Source: Phallus indusiatus | Lineage: Eukaryota > Basidiomycota > Agaricomycetes > Phallales > Phallaceae | DNA length: 64,000 bases | Assembly (NCBI GenBank): GCA_027605045.1 | Contig: JAQFWX010000130.1 | Span: 1 to 64,000, forward strand | Direction: 5' to 3' | In this document: positions 21,087 through 31,884 of the stretch, piece by piece | How positions within the stretch are numbered: the first letter of the stretch is position 1 | Layout: each line of letters opens with the position of its first letter | Position numbers and translations under genes: made by a program | The notes under the pieces: generated by a model | The model's input: the letters and a program-made list of their open reading frames with translations, nothing else | What the model was told of the DNA's origin: nothing | Databases searched by the model: none

Positions 21087-24000
21087 ATGGCTTTCGAGTT
21101 ACCAGACCATCTCCCAAAAGGTGGTCTTTCACGAGACAAGGGGACTCAAATTCTCAATAAGCTTGGCCAAACATCTTTCCAAGAACTCAATGCAGACTTG
21201 GTCACCTCGTGGGTCGCCGAACTGGACAACGCAATTATCGAAACCAAAGTATGCTTTCGACTAGTACATGAATTCAACATTCACTCATTTCTGACCATTT
21301 GCTTAGAATTCTATAGCAGGCAGAATTCAACGAGATTTGCCTGAGTTTGAACGACTCTACCAATCCTCTAGTGATTTACGGACGCGACTACACGAAATAA
21401 CGAACACAGTGACCAGCCTCGAGGAAAGTGTTGAATCTCCAGCCGTAGGTTATTTTTCTCTTATTATCAGACTTCAAAACATAATTGATATAGCTTTACA
21501 ATATAGACAGGAATTCTACTCAAGCTCAGCCAAACGCTGTCTTTCTACTCCACCCGGGAACGGCTAGCTCTCGAAACAGAGGTTACTTATCACGCGTTTG
21601 AACAACTACTTCGTTTATGTCTCGAACTGCAAAAGCTACGTTCACACATGGACCGCGGAGAATTGCCTGAGTCGACAGAAATATGTCGCGAACTGGATTC
21701 CTCCATCCTCGCGGCCTCCACTCCACTCCAGAACGCAAACATCATGGTGGAAATCAAAGTAATTATTCTTGTTATCACATCTTCATTGATTAGTAATTTT
21801 GACTTAGTGTGTATCAGAAACGCTTTAGAACTCTCCGTGACCACGTTCAAGAGCAGTTGAGCGACGCTTATGACCGCTGCATTTCAATTTCGGATCCAAT
21901 GAAACTCCAAATTTATCAATGGACAGTTGGTATGTGCCCGAGTTATCAGACACACTTTTTTTTTAAATATCGAACTATTTTTGCAAGTTTCTCAATCAAC
22001 TCAGATATCACTTTCAGCCATCCTTGCCTCATTATCACAAGACGCCCTAGCAAGCAAGCTCGCCAGCTTCCGTCGTGACCTATTAACAAAAATCGTGGAG
22101 TCAATTCTCCTCCCTTCAAACACAATATCGATTTCATCAGAAGCCGATTCTTCTTCAGCCACGTTTTCAGTCATTTCATCCCCAAAATCAACCTCACCCG
22201 TTCAATCATTACGCTCATTTACTCACTTCCTGCAATCACACTTTCTCGTTCATCTCCCAGAGAGCCAATCCGAATTCTCAGAACCCCTTCACGCCGCGTT
22301 AGGATCGTCTCTGCTCACTAAACTCTTACAACCGTCCATTCCGTCAGCCTTGTCCGCTGTCCCAGCCTACTTAGCCACTTTGAATGATGCCATAGATTTC
22401 GAGAGCGAGTACATAATGGTTCACGGTTCAAGCTCAAGGCATAAACGAAAGCAAATTCAAGAATGGGGAGAAGAAATTGCCACGCATTACGAGAAGAAGC
22501 GGCGGGAAGTCTTTCTGGAGAAAACGAGAGGTGTCATTGCTTCTTTTAACGACAAGGCTACCTTTAAGGTTGAGATGATTGTTCAGAGAACAAGTTCTCC
22601 TCCACCTCTGTCAGTCTCTACGACATCTGCGTCTGTGCCATCTCCATCTCTTGCTGCTCCTCCACCCAAGGAGAATGACGTAAAAGGGGAAGACGTGGTT
22701 GCTGAAGAAGATAATTGGGGATTCGGCGACGATGAAACCGACGTGAACGGCATGGGTGACGAGGTTAAGACATCACCGGTGGACCACCCGAGCGATTCCA
22801 ATGACAAGAAAGAAGGGGAGGATGGAAATATGGATGAAGATAATTGGGGTTGGGGTGACGATGAAACGATGGAGGAACCAGAGGCAGAATCAACTGCTGA
22901 AGGTCATGAGGATTTGCAGCCGGAAAACACAGCAACCAGTGAACATGAATCACTAACGGACGCCGAAAACCAGAACACAAAGGCTCCTGATCAAGAACAA
23001 GAAGATGAAAACATTGATCCGTGGGACGACGATCCATGGGCAGTCTCCGAGGATGACCCTGTTCCCATTCCCGCCCCCACCGTTGAGAGTAAGCCGAAAC
23101 CCTCTGTCACTATTGTAGCTCCAACGGCTAAAACGGCGACGCGCCTGGAGAAGTTTTCCGCGGCGAAAAGCAAAGGTCAAACACATAGTCCCAGTAGTGC
23201 GAGCTCTCCCGCGCCGTCTCCAGCTCCACAGGACGTTACCCCTCATGCACAGCAGGTATCGGCGTCGTCGACTTTGAAGAACGGGAAAGTCAAGACCACG
23301 TCATCCATTCCACCACCTTTGATTAAGCCGGATCATGTTCAGCCTGTGAAAGAGTCGTATCTTGTTACTGTACAAGCTCGGCGTATTTTAGAGATCGCTG
23401 GAGAAGCTTTGCGAGAGGGAAAAGAAATGCTTCAAACAAAGTACGCCTTGATAATTTTTCTTATTCATGGGAGTAACAATTTTTGACAGCGCATTTTCCA
23501 CCACGAAACTACAACTCGACAAAGACAAATTAGGCCATTTACTTTTAAGCACGACTTCCTCTATCATCGACCTATATCGTGCGCTCTATCCGATCTCGCA
23601 AGCATCGCTGCTATCAAAAGACGCTACCAACTATATGCAATGGTCCAACGACTGTCTATTTTTGAGTAATGAAATGTCAAATTTCAAATTCCCGGCGGAT
23701 CAACATGACAATAATACCAGGAATGAAAAATGGCTCGAGGCGCAAGAGAGGACTCAGACTCTGGGGGAGTGTTGCTTCGAAGACGCCATCGTACGTGAAA
23801 TTATTTTTTCTATGTAATGGCTTTTTGATCCTTAATTTTGATGTATCGTTACCAGTCAAAAACACAAGAAGTCATTCGTACTCTTTTGACAGAAGCAAAT
23901 GGATTTGTAAATGTTTCCGAAGACAACCTGTATGAGAAATGCAAGGATGTTATACTCAGAATTCTGGATGAACTAGAGGATACAGCTCGCAAGTGGAAAG

Positions 24001-24603
24001 TGAGTTTATCCCACACACTCTCTTTCGTTTTATTCTTGACAAAATAAAATAACCATATCAAGAAAATATTGTCCAAGAGTCAATATTACGTCTCCGCAGG
24101 TCGAATGGTTGAGGATACATTATACCGTTTTATGGATGAAATCATTTCACTGCAAGATATACCATCAAAGGACTCGGAATACATTAGTGAATTCTGTGAG
24201 ATGCTGGAGAGATTAGAAGGTTTATTTGTGTATTCTTCTGGTGAAGTGAGTAATCATTATTTTCCTTTCCTCTCTTACGTAGAAAATTAAATCTCCTCTC
24301 ATCAAAAAAAGCAATCGGTTGTGGGAGTCTACGTTCCTATGTGGTTCAAATTTTCGTATTTCTCTTGGCTAATAGTAAGTAAAAATATAATCACATTTTT
24401 TCCCATTCATGGAATTAAAAATGATTCATTAGAAAGGATCTATTGCGGATATTTCATACATGTTCGACCAGGGGCATCTTATCGATTATGAGATTGACGA
24501 GCTTGTGAGGCTTCTGCGGGCCTTGTTTGCGGACACACCTTTGCGCGAAAGCACCATTCAGAAGTTCTTAAAGGGCCATCCCAATGTTGAGGCTCAATAT
24601 TAG
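21087..24603 (+). CDS. Zw10/Dsl1-type vesicle tethering protein
   Basis: Zw10/Dsl1 belongs to the Dsl1 (NRZ) tether, which receives COPI vesicles at the ER; in animals Zw10 also works at kinetochores. Ten exons with nine short introns are inferred; all joins keep frame. The helical N-terminal half (GLSRDKGTQILNKLG..., TNTVTSLEESVE, ELQKLRSHMD) is followed by an acidic disordered stretch from about 22600 to 23330. This contains repeated Trp motifs, DNWGFGDDE, DNWGWGDDE and DPWDDDPWAVS, like the COPI-binding lasso of Dsl1. The C-terminal half (SYLVTVQARRILEIAGEAL, DLYRALYP, SQYYVSAGRMVEDTLYRFMDEI, VPMWFKFSYFSWLI, DELVRLLRALFADTPLR) matches the Zw10 C-terminus. MAFELPDHLP at 21087 is the first in-frame ATG. 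Confidence 0.82.
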
Positions 24604-25010
24604 GATCAATTAATTATGTGGACGTCGTATTTAATACATAAAGATCTATCACGTCTAATAATTGGGAAACGTTATCTTAGCGTTATTGACTTCTCCGGTC
24701 CCACCGTAATACGAATGCATCATCAACGCCCAACTCCAGGATGTCTTTATTCATGAACAAAGCATTAATCAATACACCAATATGTACGTAACAAAACATC
24801 ATTTCACAGTCGTAAAAGCGTGCCCCTACTACGTACGAAACTACACCGAAAAAAAAGGGGGAAACAAATATATCCAGGAAAAGAAACAAATTAAAACAAA
24901 AGATAACATCGTTGTTATTGGGAGTGGAAAAGAGGATTTTATGCAAGGTAGAATAAAAATACCTCTACTGTCCTTGGAATATAGTATGACATATGATCCA
25001 CGCGTCGAGT
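24604..25010. other. convergent 3' spacer
   Basis: About 400 bases between the Zw10 and hexose transporter stop codons. AT-rich, presumably both 3' UTRs; nothing else was seen. Confidence 0.4.
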
Positions 25011-27070
25011 TTAAGCCTCGCCCTTGGTGTCGCTGTTGGAATCAAAGTCCACATTCTTCTCAGTACCTCTGCGTTCCTCTTCAGCAAGGATCTCCTTGCG
25101 AACTCTGTTCGAGGTCATAGGTGTAGAACGTTTGTAGAGCTCGTCAATTTGCTCCAATGAGAGTCCTTTAGTCTCTGGAATGCAGAAGTAGGTGAAGATG
25201 AGACATCCGACGCAAGTCGAACCCCAGATGAAGAAGACCTTGACACCGAGATCGGCATTGCCCTTTCCTGGATTTACGAGGTACGGAGTGGCGAAGGCGA
25301 TAGCCCAGTTCCATAACCAGTTAGAGGCTGTGGCGAGTGACATACCCTTGGCACGGACATTGACTATTTATAAAGCACGTAAATCGACGGGGTCAGGGAC
25401 TTTGACGTAATGAAATGCAGCTTACGAGGGAAGATCTCTCCGGTTACGACCCAGGCAATAGGTCCCCAAGTGGCAGCGAAGAAAGCCTAAAGGCAAAAGT
25501 ATTAACATCTCCTCTCACTCCACTTTGGGTTAATTACTCACAATGTAAATGCAAACGAAAGCGATGAGAACTTTTTGTCCAGACTGGTTCTCCGTAGAGA
25601 TCGTGACACCAACGATAGCCACTATAAACTCGCAGACGATCATACCAGCAGCACCGATAAGCAACAAGTTTCTTCGTCCGGTACGCTCGATCAAGTAAAT
25701 ACCGGGAATGGTCATACCGACGTTAACGACAGTGGTGGCAATGGAATCTACGAAAGCGTTCTCGAGACCGGCACTTTGGAAGAAACGGGTACCGAAATAA
25801 AAGATGAAGTTGATTCCGGTCAATTGTTGCCATGCCTGAAGGAAAATAGCAGTGAGGGTTCTCAAGCGAATGTTGTTTCCTCCATCACGGAAGCAATCCA
25901 TGTACGAGGATTGACCTAGAGCCTCCTCTTCACGAAGATTTTGTTTAACAATCTCCAACTGAGTTTGAACAGACGGGTGGCTTGGTTCAACACTAAAGAG
26001 ACGACCGAGAGCCCTGGCGGCACCGTCTTCGTCGCGTTTCTTGATGAGGAAACGAGGGGATTCCGGCAAGAAAAGCATTCCGACGGCCAGGATGAAAGCC
26101 CAGATGAATTGGACAGAGACGGGAATACGGTACGACGAATGGTTTGTTCTGGCATGTGTGGCATTGTTAAGAACTGATGCAAGCAAGAGACCGATTGTAA
26201 TCGCCCATTGATATAAAGCCACTACGGAGCCGCGAATCCATTTTGGCGCGCTGTGGAGAGGTGGGGAAATCAGAACATATGCATATATGCGGGGGGAAAT
26301 TGAAGGAAACTAACCATTCAGATTGGTACATGGGGATAAGGCAAGAAACTAGACCGACACCCAAACCGGCAAAGACACGACCGACGGAGAACAGAGGAAC
26401 CTTAGTGGCGGCAGTCTGTTGAAATGCGGGTTACATGTAAGGGAGAGATGATAATAGAAAATATTTATATGCACAAACCTGGAAGGCAATTCCTATAGAG
26501 AAGACCAGACATGATACAATGATACCCATACGACGACCCAACGTATCGGCAACGGGAGCAGCGAGTAAAGCACCGAAGAAGGTACCAGCACTAAGGATGG
26601 AGACTACCAAGGATTGTCTGCTAGTGCTGATCTGGCATTGCACAATACCGTTGACAACCTCGTTTGATCCGTTGGCTAACACAATAGGACCGCCGAAAGA
26701 ACAGAGCCTAGAATTGGAAACCAAAGCCATCAGGAACGGAGCTTACGAAGTGAATGCATGAAAAGAACTATATACGAACCAATCATTCATCGCAGTGATT
26801 CCGGAAATCGTTCCAGTGTCATATCTATATGGCAACACAGAAATTAGAATAACTAAAGGGACCAAAATCAAACGATTTGAGCGCACCCAAAAAGAATACC
26901 ACCAAAGGCGGCGAATGCCTACACGAAGAACAACGACCTAGGTTAGTACACGTGCAGAGATGGGCGGGGAGGGGGATTTTCGGACTCACGGTCATCAAAA
27001 TACCGGCGAGATAGGATTTTGGGGCATCGACGCCATTAATACCACCACCTGTCGCGACTGGACCCGGCAT
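25011..27070 (-). CDS. hexose transporter, MFS sugar porter family
   Basis: Plasma membrane proton-sugar symporter or facilitator with 12 membrane helices. Eight exons are inferred (26990-27070, 26887-26918, 26780-26824, 26479-26707, 26315-26415, 25542-26250, 25436-25486, 25011-25373). Motifs: AFAAFGGILFGYDTGTISG in helix 1, the loop motif DTLGRRMG, GRVFAGLGVG, PMYQSECAPKWIRG, LPESPRFLIKK, QAWQQLTGINFIFYFGTRFF, ERTGRRNLLLIG, WGPIAWVVTGEIFP and CIPETKGLSLEQID. These mark it as a fungal glucose/hexose transporter related to high-affinity carriers. The N-terminus MPGPVATGGGINGVDAPKSY resembles basidiomycete hexose carriers. Three GC-rich possible CreA/Mig1 sites lie within 320 bases upstream. 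Confidence 0.92.
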
Positions 27071-27117
27071 GATTGTCTAGTGAAACCTCAAGAGCAACAA
27101 AATGCAAGAAAATGGAG

Positions 27118-27389
27118 GCGGGGGTGGTAGTGGAAAGAGGCGAACGAACGCGGGAGCGAGACACGGAGGAAGAGGAAGGGAAAACCGTTGATGCATTAGG
27201 GGGGCCAGTATTTATACGCCCAGTCAGTCGCAGAGCGAAAAAAAATGGCTCAGGTGACCCAATCCATTTTTTTTGGCAGGAAATGATCGAATCGGTTAAG
27301 ATCCTTCTGAATGTGTGCCGGGGCAAAGTTCGGTACGAAAACTGATCTCAAGACTCAGGCTGGTGCAAATTGCGAAGAACCACGCGGGG
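27118..27389 (-). promoter_or_regulatory. hexose transporter upstream region with candidate CreA/Mig1 sites
   Basis: Matches to the fungal glucose-repressor consensus SYGGRG occur at 27118-27123 (GCGGGG), 27318-27323 (CCGGGG) and 27384-27389 (GCGGGG), in otherwise mixed DNA upstream of the transporter start at 27070. The nearest sits inside the likely 5' UTR. Short motifs like this are common by chance. The remaining stretch to 27911 also serves the divergent aldolase gene and holds nothing else recognised. Confidence 0.35.
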
Positions 27390-27911
27390 AGTTAGGAACA
27401 AAATCAAGTACTTCCTGTTTCAAAAATAACATATCAAATGCAAGATGGAAGATAAACCTTAAACAGTGCACTCTGGGAATTCTCCCTTCGGGGGGCACCA
27501 GAACATTGAAAAGAATCCCGCTCCAGCCGCGCTAGCTATAGAATAGAACATTGTGCGCAGAATAAATGCTGCGTGACTTACGCGTGACGAATCTAAATTT
27601 AAGCCTGAAAAAGAATATAAATAAATAATAATTTGGGCAATTTTGGGAATTTTGGGCAAAAAAATTTTCGGTTGTGCAGACTTCCGGTTAGTCATCCCCG
27701 GATCATTTTCGATCACTGCATTAGTTCGTTGCCTTTGGGGGGTCCTAATAGTCAGCCCTAGCCCCACAACTGAGCCACATGATTCTCTTCCCCCTGTTCT
27801 AGACGCCCATATGTCCTCTTTCTTTTTGTGACCATGTGACGCGTATCCGAAGACCCTCCGGAGATTGGTCTAATATTGTATCATTTATGGTCTCGCAGGT
27901 GTCTGTGTGCC

Positions 27912-28784
27912 ATGGACAACGTCGATGAAATCTCACTCCACTCGCTTGCTCTTCAAGTAAACATTGGTCCTGATTGTTGGTCTCGGGACCGTCCGCAGCC
28001 TGTACTACTTACAGCTCATGCATCTATTCCTCTGGCAAAAGTCGCAGAAACCGATGACATCCGGGACACAGTCCATTACGGCCATCTTGCGAATACTCTT
28101 TTTGATCTCCAAACATTGTCTTTCCCATCTTTGTTTCATCTCGCAAACTCGGCCATTTCACACGTCTTTATTAACCCCGAGTTCGCCGCAATACACTCTC
28201 TTCATATCCATGCCGAGGCCCCGAAACTACTCTTGCAACCTTGTGCTTTCTCGCTCAACCTCTCTCGTAAGCGTGATCAAGGCGAATCAGAATTCACAGG
28301 CACTATTCATATATCCGATCTCGCATTACTTGCAATCATCGGCGTAAATCCTCCAGAGAGGATCCACAAACAGCAAGTCATTGTTTCTATATCCTTCCCT
28401 ATTACACCCCAATCGCGTGCCTTGCTAAACCCCTCGGATCCTCCCTTCCACCAAGTCCTTTTACAACATATTACCGATGTGAGTTTTTCTAATTTCGCTA
28501 ATTCTTACTCGCCAGCTGTCCAAACGATCACAACGATCAATCATTTCCCATTTCCTTTTTGTCCTGCGTTTTCGTGCTCCGTACTCACGTGCTCCTCACA
28601 GCACATATGCTCATCAGAGTTTTTCACCCTTGAATCCCTTGTTTCCAGTATTGCACGTGTTTTCTTTCATGTGTCCAGTGATTTTCATCAGGTCACTGTC
28701 CAGGCACGCAAACCTTCTGCTGTTGTCCAGGGCGAAGGTTCTTCTGTAAGGCTTACTCGAACCCGCTCTTTCTTTGAGAATTGA
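27912..28784 (+). CDS. dihydroneopterin aldolase (FolB), stand-alone tandem-domain protein
   Basis: Folate pathway enzyme that splits dihydroneopterin into hydroxymethyl-dihydropterin and glycolaldehyde. Two FolB-type domains are visible. The first starts DEISLHSLALQVNIG and contains DDIRDTVHYGHLANTLF. The second starts ISDLALLAIIGVNPPERIHKQQVIV and ends FHQVTVQARKPSAV, with the C-terminal KPSA motif. In many fungi this activity is the N-terminal part of a FOL1 fusion with pterin pyrophosphokinase and dihydropteroate synthase; here the gene stops after FolB. An intron at 28479-28601 (123 nt) joins QHITD to HICSSEFFTLESLVSSIARV, a good fit. The intron has no in-frame stop, so a retained form would also be open. 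The start at 27912 (MDNVDEIS) is the first ATG. Confidence 0.82.
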   Translation: MDNVDEISLHSLALQVNIGPDCWSRDRPQPVLLTAHASIPLAKVAETDDIRDTVHYGHLANTLFDLQTLSFPSLFHLANSAISHVFINPEFAAIHSLHIHAEAPKLLLQPCAFSLNLSRKRDQGESEFTGTIHISDLALLAIIGVNPPERIHKQQVIVSISFPITPQSRALLNPSDPPFHQVLLQHITDVSFSNFANSYSPAVQTITTINHFPFPFCPAFSCSVLTCSSQHICSSEFFTLESLVSSIARVFFHVSSDFHQVTVQARKPSAVVQGEGSSVRLTRTRSFFEN

Positions 28785-29195
28785 AAATCAAGTAATCGCG
28801 TTAACCCGATGCTTCCTTATGGGTGGTACCAGTGGCGCATCGTGAGACAAAACTCACGGCTCATTTTACTACTTTGGGGAGTTACTAAAGAAGCCGTTTA
28901 AATAACCTTATGACAGCTTATGACTCGGCGTTCGCTTTCACCAGCTTCTATAATCTAGAAGCTGTCGCTTTTCCTCGGATATCACAATTTGTAGATTGTT
29001 CAATATCGACTCTTCCAATTCGCTGACTTCGGAAGTTGTTACCAAGTTTGTTTGATTTGAACCACGTGTTTCTCTCTCAGATGAAATACGATAACAAGAA
29101 CACATCATCTCACCTCATTCAATGATAGAGACCATCAATGAAAATTCAACGATGCAATTTAAAGTAGTATGTTCGAATTAGGGATAAACAATAAG
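28785..29195. other. convergent 3' spacer with a small hairpin
   Basis: About 410 bases between the aldolase and PPR stop codons. An 8-bp stem with a 5-base loop lies at 28943-28963 (AGCTTCTA / TAGAAGCT). No gene was recognised. Confidence 0.4.
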
Positions 29196-31343
29196 CTAAG
29201 CGATAGGGTTTCTTGCATCTGGCTCTCCCTCATCATTATCATCTTCCTCATCCATCCATCTTGGAAGATCACATCTGGTCTGGGAATTTGCATTCCCCAA
29301 ACCCTTCCCTAAACCGCTAGTTCCAAATCCGACACTACTCATCCACTCCCCTCTATCCACGTGAACTCTCCGTCCCTTGCTCATTAAAAATATATCTTTA
29401 CCATTCCAAATTCTTCGGCCAAGTTTTTCTTTCAGCCTATGAGTACTACGCCTGACAGCCTCTCTTGTTCTTTCGCACAAGTCCCCCAATTGCTGAATAT
29501 CCCGCTCCAACAGGGCAATGTGCAAATCGATCTGAAACGGCTTTTTAGACATATCAAAACTCGCCCCTGAAATCTCTTCTTCTTCTCCTTCCTCGACTTC
29601 AGCTGCAGGGCTATCGAAATCTATACGGAAATTTGACGGCATTTCACGGCTTGAGGCATTCGACATCACCACCTCATCCACCACCGGTAATGATGACAAT
29701 GTCGTCGTCGAATCACTCACGTCATCATGAGCTGGCAACTCTGGTGTTGGTAATCTTTCCCGTCCTGAATCGTCGTCGTCAGAGGAGGAATTTTCCATCA
29801 TCGAAGGTCGATGGTGCTTGTCACGCCAGTCTTGGAGAAAGAGCAAATCATCCAGTTTGTCATCTATCACCTGACGTGTCGTCCAGTACGTCCATCGTAG
29901 CGTTGGGCGGTGTCTCCTTCGATTACCAAGTCCGTGTAGTGGCAAAACCATCGCTCGGGTAACAGTTAACCGGGGTGCAATAATCCCATCCGGAGGTCTC
30001 GACACCAGTTCGTTCCGCAATCGGGTTCGTTCCGCACGATCCGCTTCCAAAGCCAGTTTAAGATAATGTCGCGCAAAGAGTATTTGTTTGGCTTTTGCCA
30101 TATGCCGAATGAGAAATACAAAAGTCGTGGTATTTGGCACAGCAGAAGGGTATTGCTCTAATTGTGTAGAAGAAGAGATAACGAATTCTTCTTCGTCATC
30201 ATCGGGCCATGATACATCCGAAGACGATGACAATGTCGATGTCGATTTGGGCAAAGGATTAGTGAGAACTTCGAACGCAACAACCATTCGGGATATTTCC
30301 TTCCGTGTTCCGAGCGCGTCTATAAGCGTATTGAGAGCGGCGGTACTGAATGGCATTGTTTTGAACTCTTTGGACAAGTTGGGCACTTTGGTGGCACTAG
30401 AGAATGACGAAGGAAATTGTAAAAGAGGAAATGATGTTTGGGTTTGAACTTCCAGAGCTAGACAGTCCGGGTTTGCAAGGTCGACTCCGTAGCCTACTTT
30501 TAGAAGATACTCGTAAAGTGCCCAATTCTGGGTAGTTTTGAATATCCTGTGCATAAGATCGAAATTGACGGACGTAAGAGGGATTCCTCTTTTCGACATA
30601 TCCTCCAAAAGTTCAAAGCACATTCTACTCGAGTATGTGTGTAAACTGGCAAGGTGACGATACGGACACGGTAACGTCACGCGGTGCGCAATAGCTTGCA
30701 GACATAACCCATACGTTTTATACGTAGGTTGGTGCTTTTGACGATGCACAAGCTCGCGAAAAACAGCTTTACAACCATCGAGATAAGCACCAGCGGCAAA
30801 TTGGGAGAGAATGAAGTGGTAATCGTCCAGAGCAGGCTGATACCCCGACTCGCAAATGTTCCGTATAATGGTTTGCAGTCTGCCTTCGTACAGATAAGGA
30901 GCCGAGGGTTTGTGTGTGGCCTTTAAACGTTTTGCAGTTATCAACTTGAGACGATCTTTCGGAGGAACGGCTTTCCGCAGTGTTTGTTGGTGTATCTGGA
31001 GTGGTATTTTTTCAAACCCGACAAGAGAGCCGACGTCGCAATAAGCTTCCCAAACTCTTTTGGGGCTAGGTTGGTCTTGGGAAAGATAATCGAGTAGTGT
31101 TTCCCATTTAAATCGAAAGGTATGAGTTTTGAGACTAGGATCCTCGGTATCCAAACCATACTTTTCGACGGTCGAAAAGTGGGGAGTGTCAAAGGTTGTC
31201 GGGTATTGGGGAAACAGGGTCGAATGGGAAGTGAAGAATATAGATGGGCTATCGGTTCGTATTCTTTGTGAACAATGAAAGCTGCGAGTGGGTTGGTGGA
31301 TCCATGCTCGAATTCCTCCTACCGGCCAACGACCAAATCCCAT
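29196..31343 (-). CDS. mitochondrial pentatricopeptide-repeat-like protein, intronless
   Basis: A single exon of 715 residues, unusual among its intron-rich neighbours. ATG 31343 opens MGFGRWPVGGIRAW...RSFHCSQRI, a basic presequence suited to mitochondria. The middle holds degenerate helical pairs of PPR type: YEGRLQTIIRNICESGYQPALDDYHFILSQFAAGAYLDGC, KAVFRELVHRQKHQPTYKTYGLCLQAIA, and FELLEDMSKRGIPLTSVNFDLMHRIFKTTQNW. The second half has an acidic, Ser-rich insertion (near 29560-29800). No catalytic motif is seen. Such fungal proteins usually bind mitochondrial mRNA or assist translation or ribosome assembly, but the target cannot be told. The open frame extends eleven codons upstream of the ATG without another ATG. 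Confidence 0.7.
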   Translation of the reverse strand: MGFGRWPVGGIRAWIHQPTRSFHCSQRIRTDSPSIFFTSHSTLFPQYPTTFDTPHFSTVEKYGLDTEDPSLKTHTFRFKWETLLDYLSQDQPSPKRVWEAYCDVGSLVGFEKIPLQIHQQTLRKAVPPKDRLKLITAKRLKATHKPSAPYLYEGRLQTIIRNICESGYQPALDDYHFILSQFAAGAYLDGCKAVFRELVHRQKHQPTYKTYGLCLQAIAHRVTLPCPYRHLASLHTYSSRMCFELLEDMSKRGIPLTSVNFDLMHRIFKTTQNWALYEYLLKVGYGVDLANPDCLALEVQTQTSFPLLQFPSSFSSATKVPNLSKEFKTMPFSTAALNTLIDALGTRKEISRMVVAFEVLTNPLPKSTSTLSSSSDVSWPDDDEEEFVISSSTQLEQYPSAVPNTTTFVFLIRHMAKAKQILFARHYLKLALEADRAERTRLRNELVSRPPDGIIAPRLTVTRAMVLPLHGLGNRRRHRPTLRWTYWTTRQVIDDKLDDLLFLQDWRDKHHRPSMMENSSSDDDDSGRERLPTPELPAHDDVSDSTTTLSSLPVVDEVVMSNASSREMPSNFRIDFDSPAAEVEEGEEEEISGASFDMSKKPFQIDLHIALLERDIQQLGDLCERTREAVRRSTHRLKEKLGRRIWNGKDIFLMSKGRRVHVDRGEWMSSVGFGTSGLGKGLGNANSQTRCDLPRWMDEEDDNDEGEPDARNPIA

Positions 31344-31884
31344 CGAACATGTGTACGAGGCTGTCACGCGCGTCACGAAATTAGGTCAGCTACTCGTCAC
31401 ATCAAACTCTCAACCTCGACACTGCGAAAATGAAATTCGATTACTATTCAAATAACGATCAACCCTCCTTTTTGGTTTTTTTTAGATCTCGATGGTTGCT
31501 ATTTCATGGGCGCTGCTAGATTATCGCATTTGAGGTATTATCTCTGTCTAGATCTGCTTGTCAGCTCGACAAATTTCTTTTCCAATTAATTCTATAATAA
31601 CCATTGATGGCTCGTGAAAGATTATCCCAACCTTCTTTCCTTGTGTGGATAATGAAATCACGGGTAAATATCAATCAGGTGAATTTTATTAAATTTGCGT
31701 GGTATGAAGTGGCTGTTATGTTCTTGATAACCACAAAAACAAAGGCTCCTACAAGTGACTAGTGACATATGAAATGATTCTGTTTTCAGCGACGGTGTAC
31801 CGAAACGTCTAATATATTGTTAATGATTAATGATCACTACAAGAGAAGAGAAGATCCTTTTTTAACGCCAATATAAGTGCATAC
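31344..31884. other. spacer between PPR and P450 genes
   Basis: About 540 bases holding the PPR promoter and the P450 3' UTR. No gene or repeat was recognised. Confidence 0.4.

Noticed and set aside
31344..31376. Longer start for the PPR-like protein
   Set aside because: The extension begins with GTG, not ATG; the first ATG at 31343 gives a good mitochondrial presequence.
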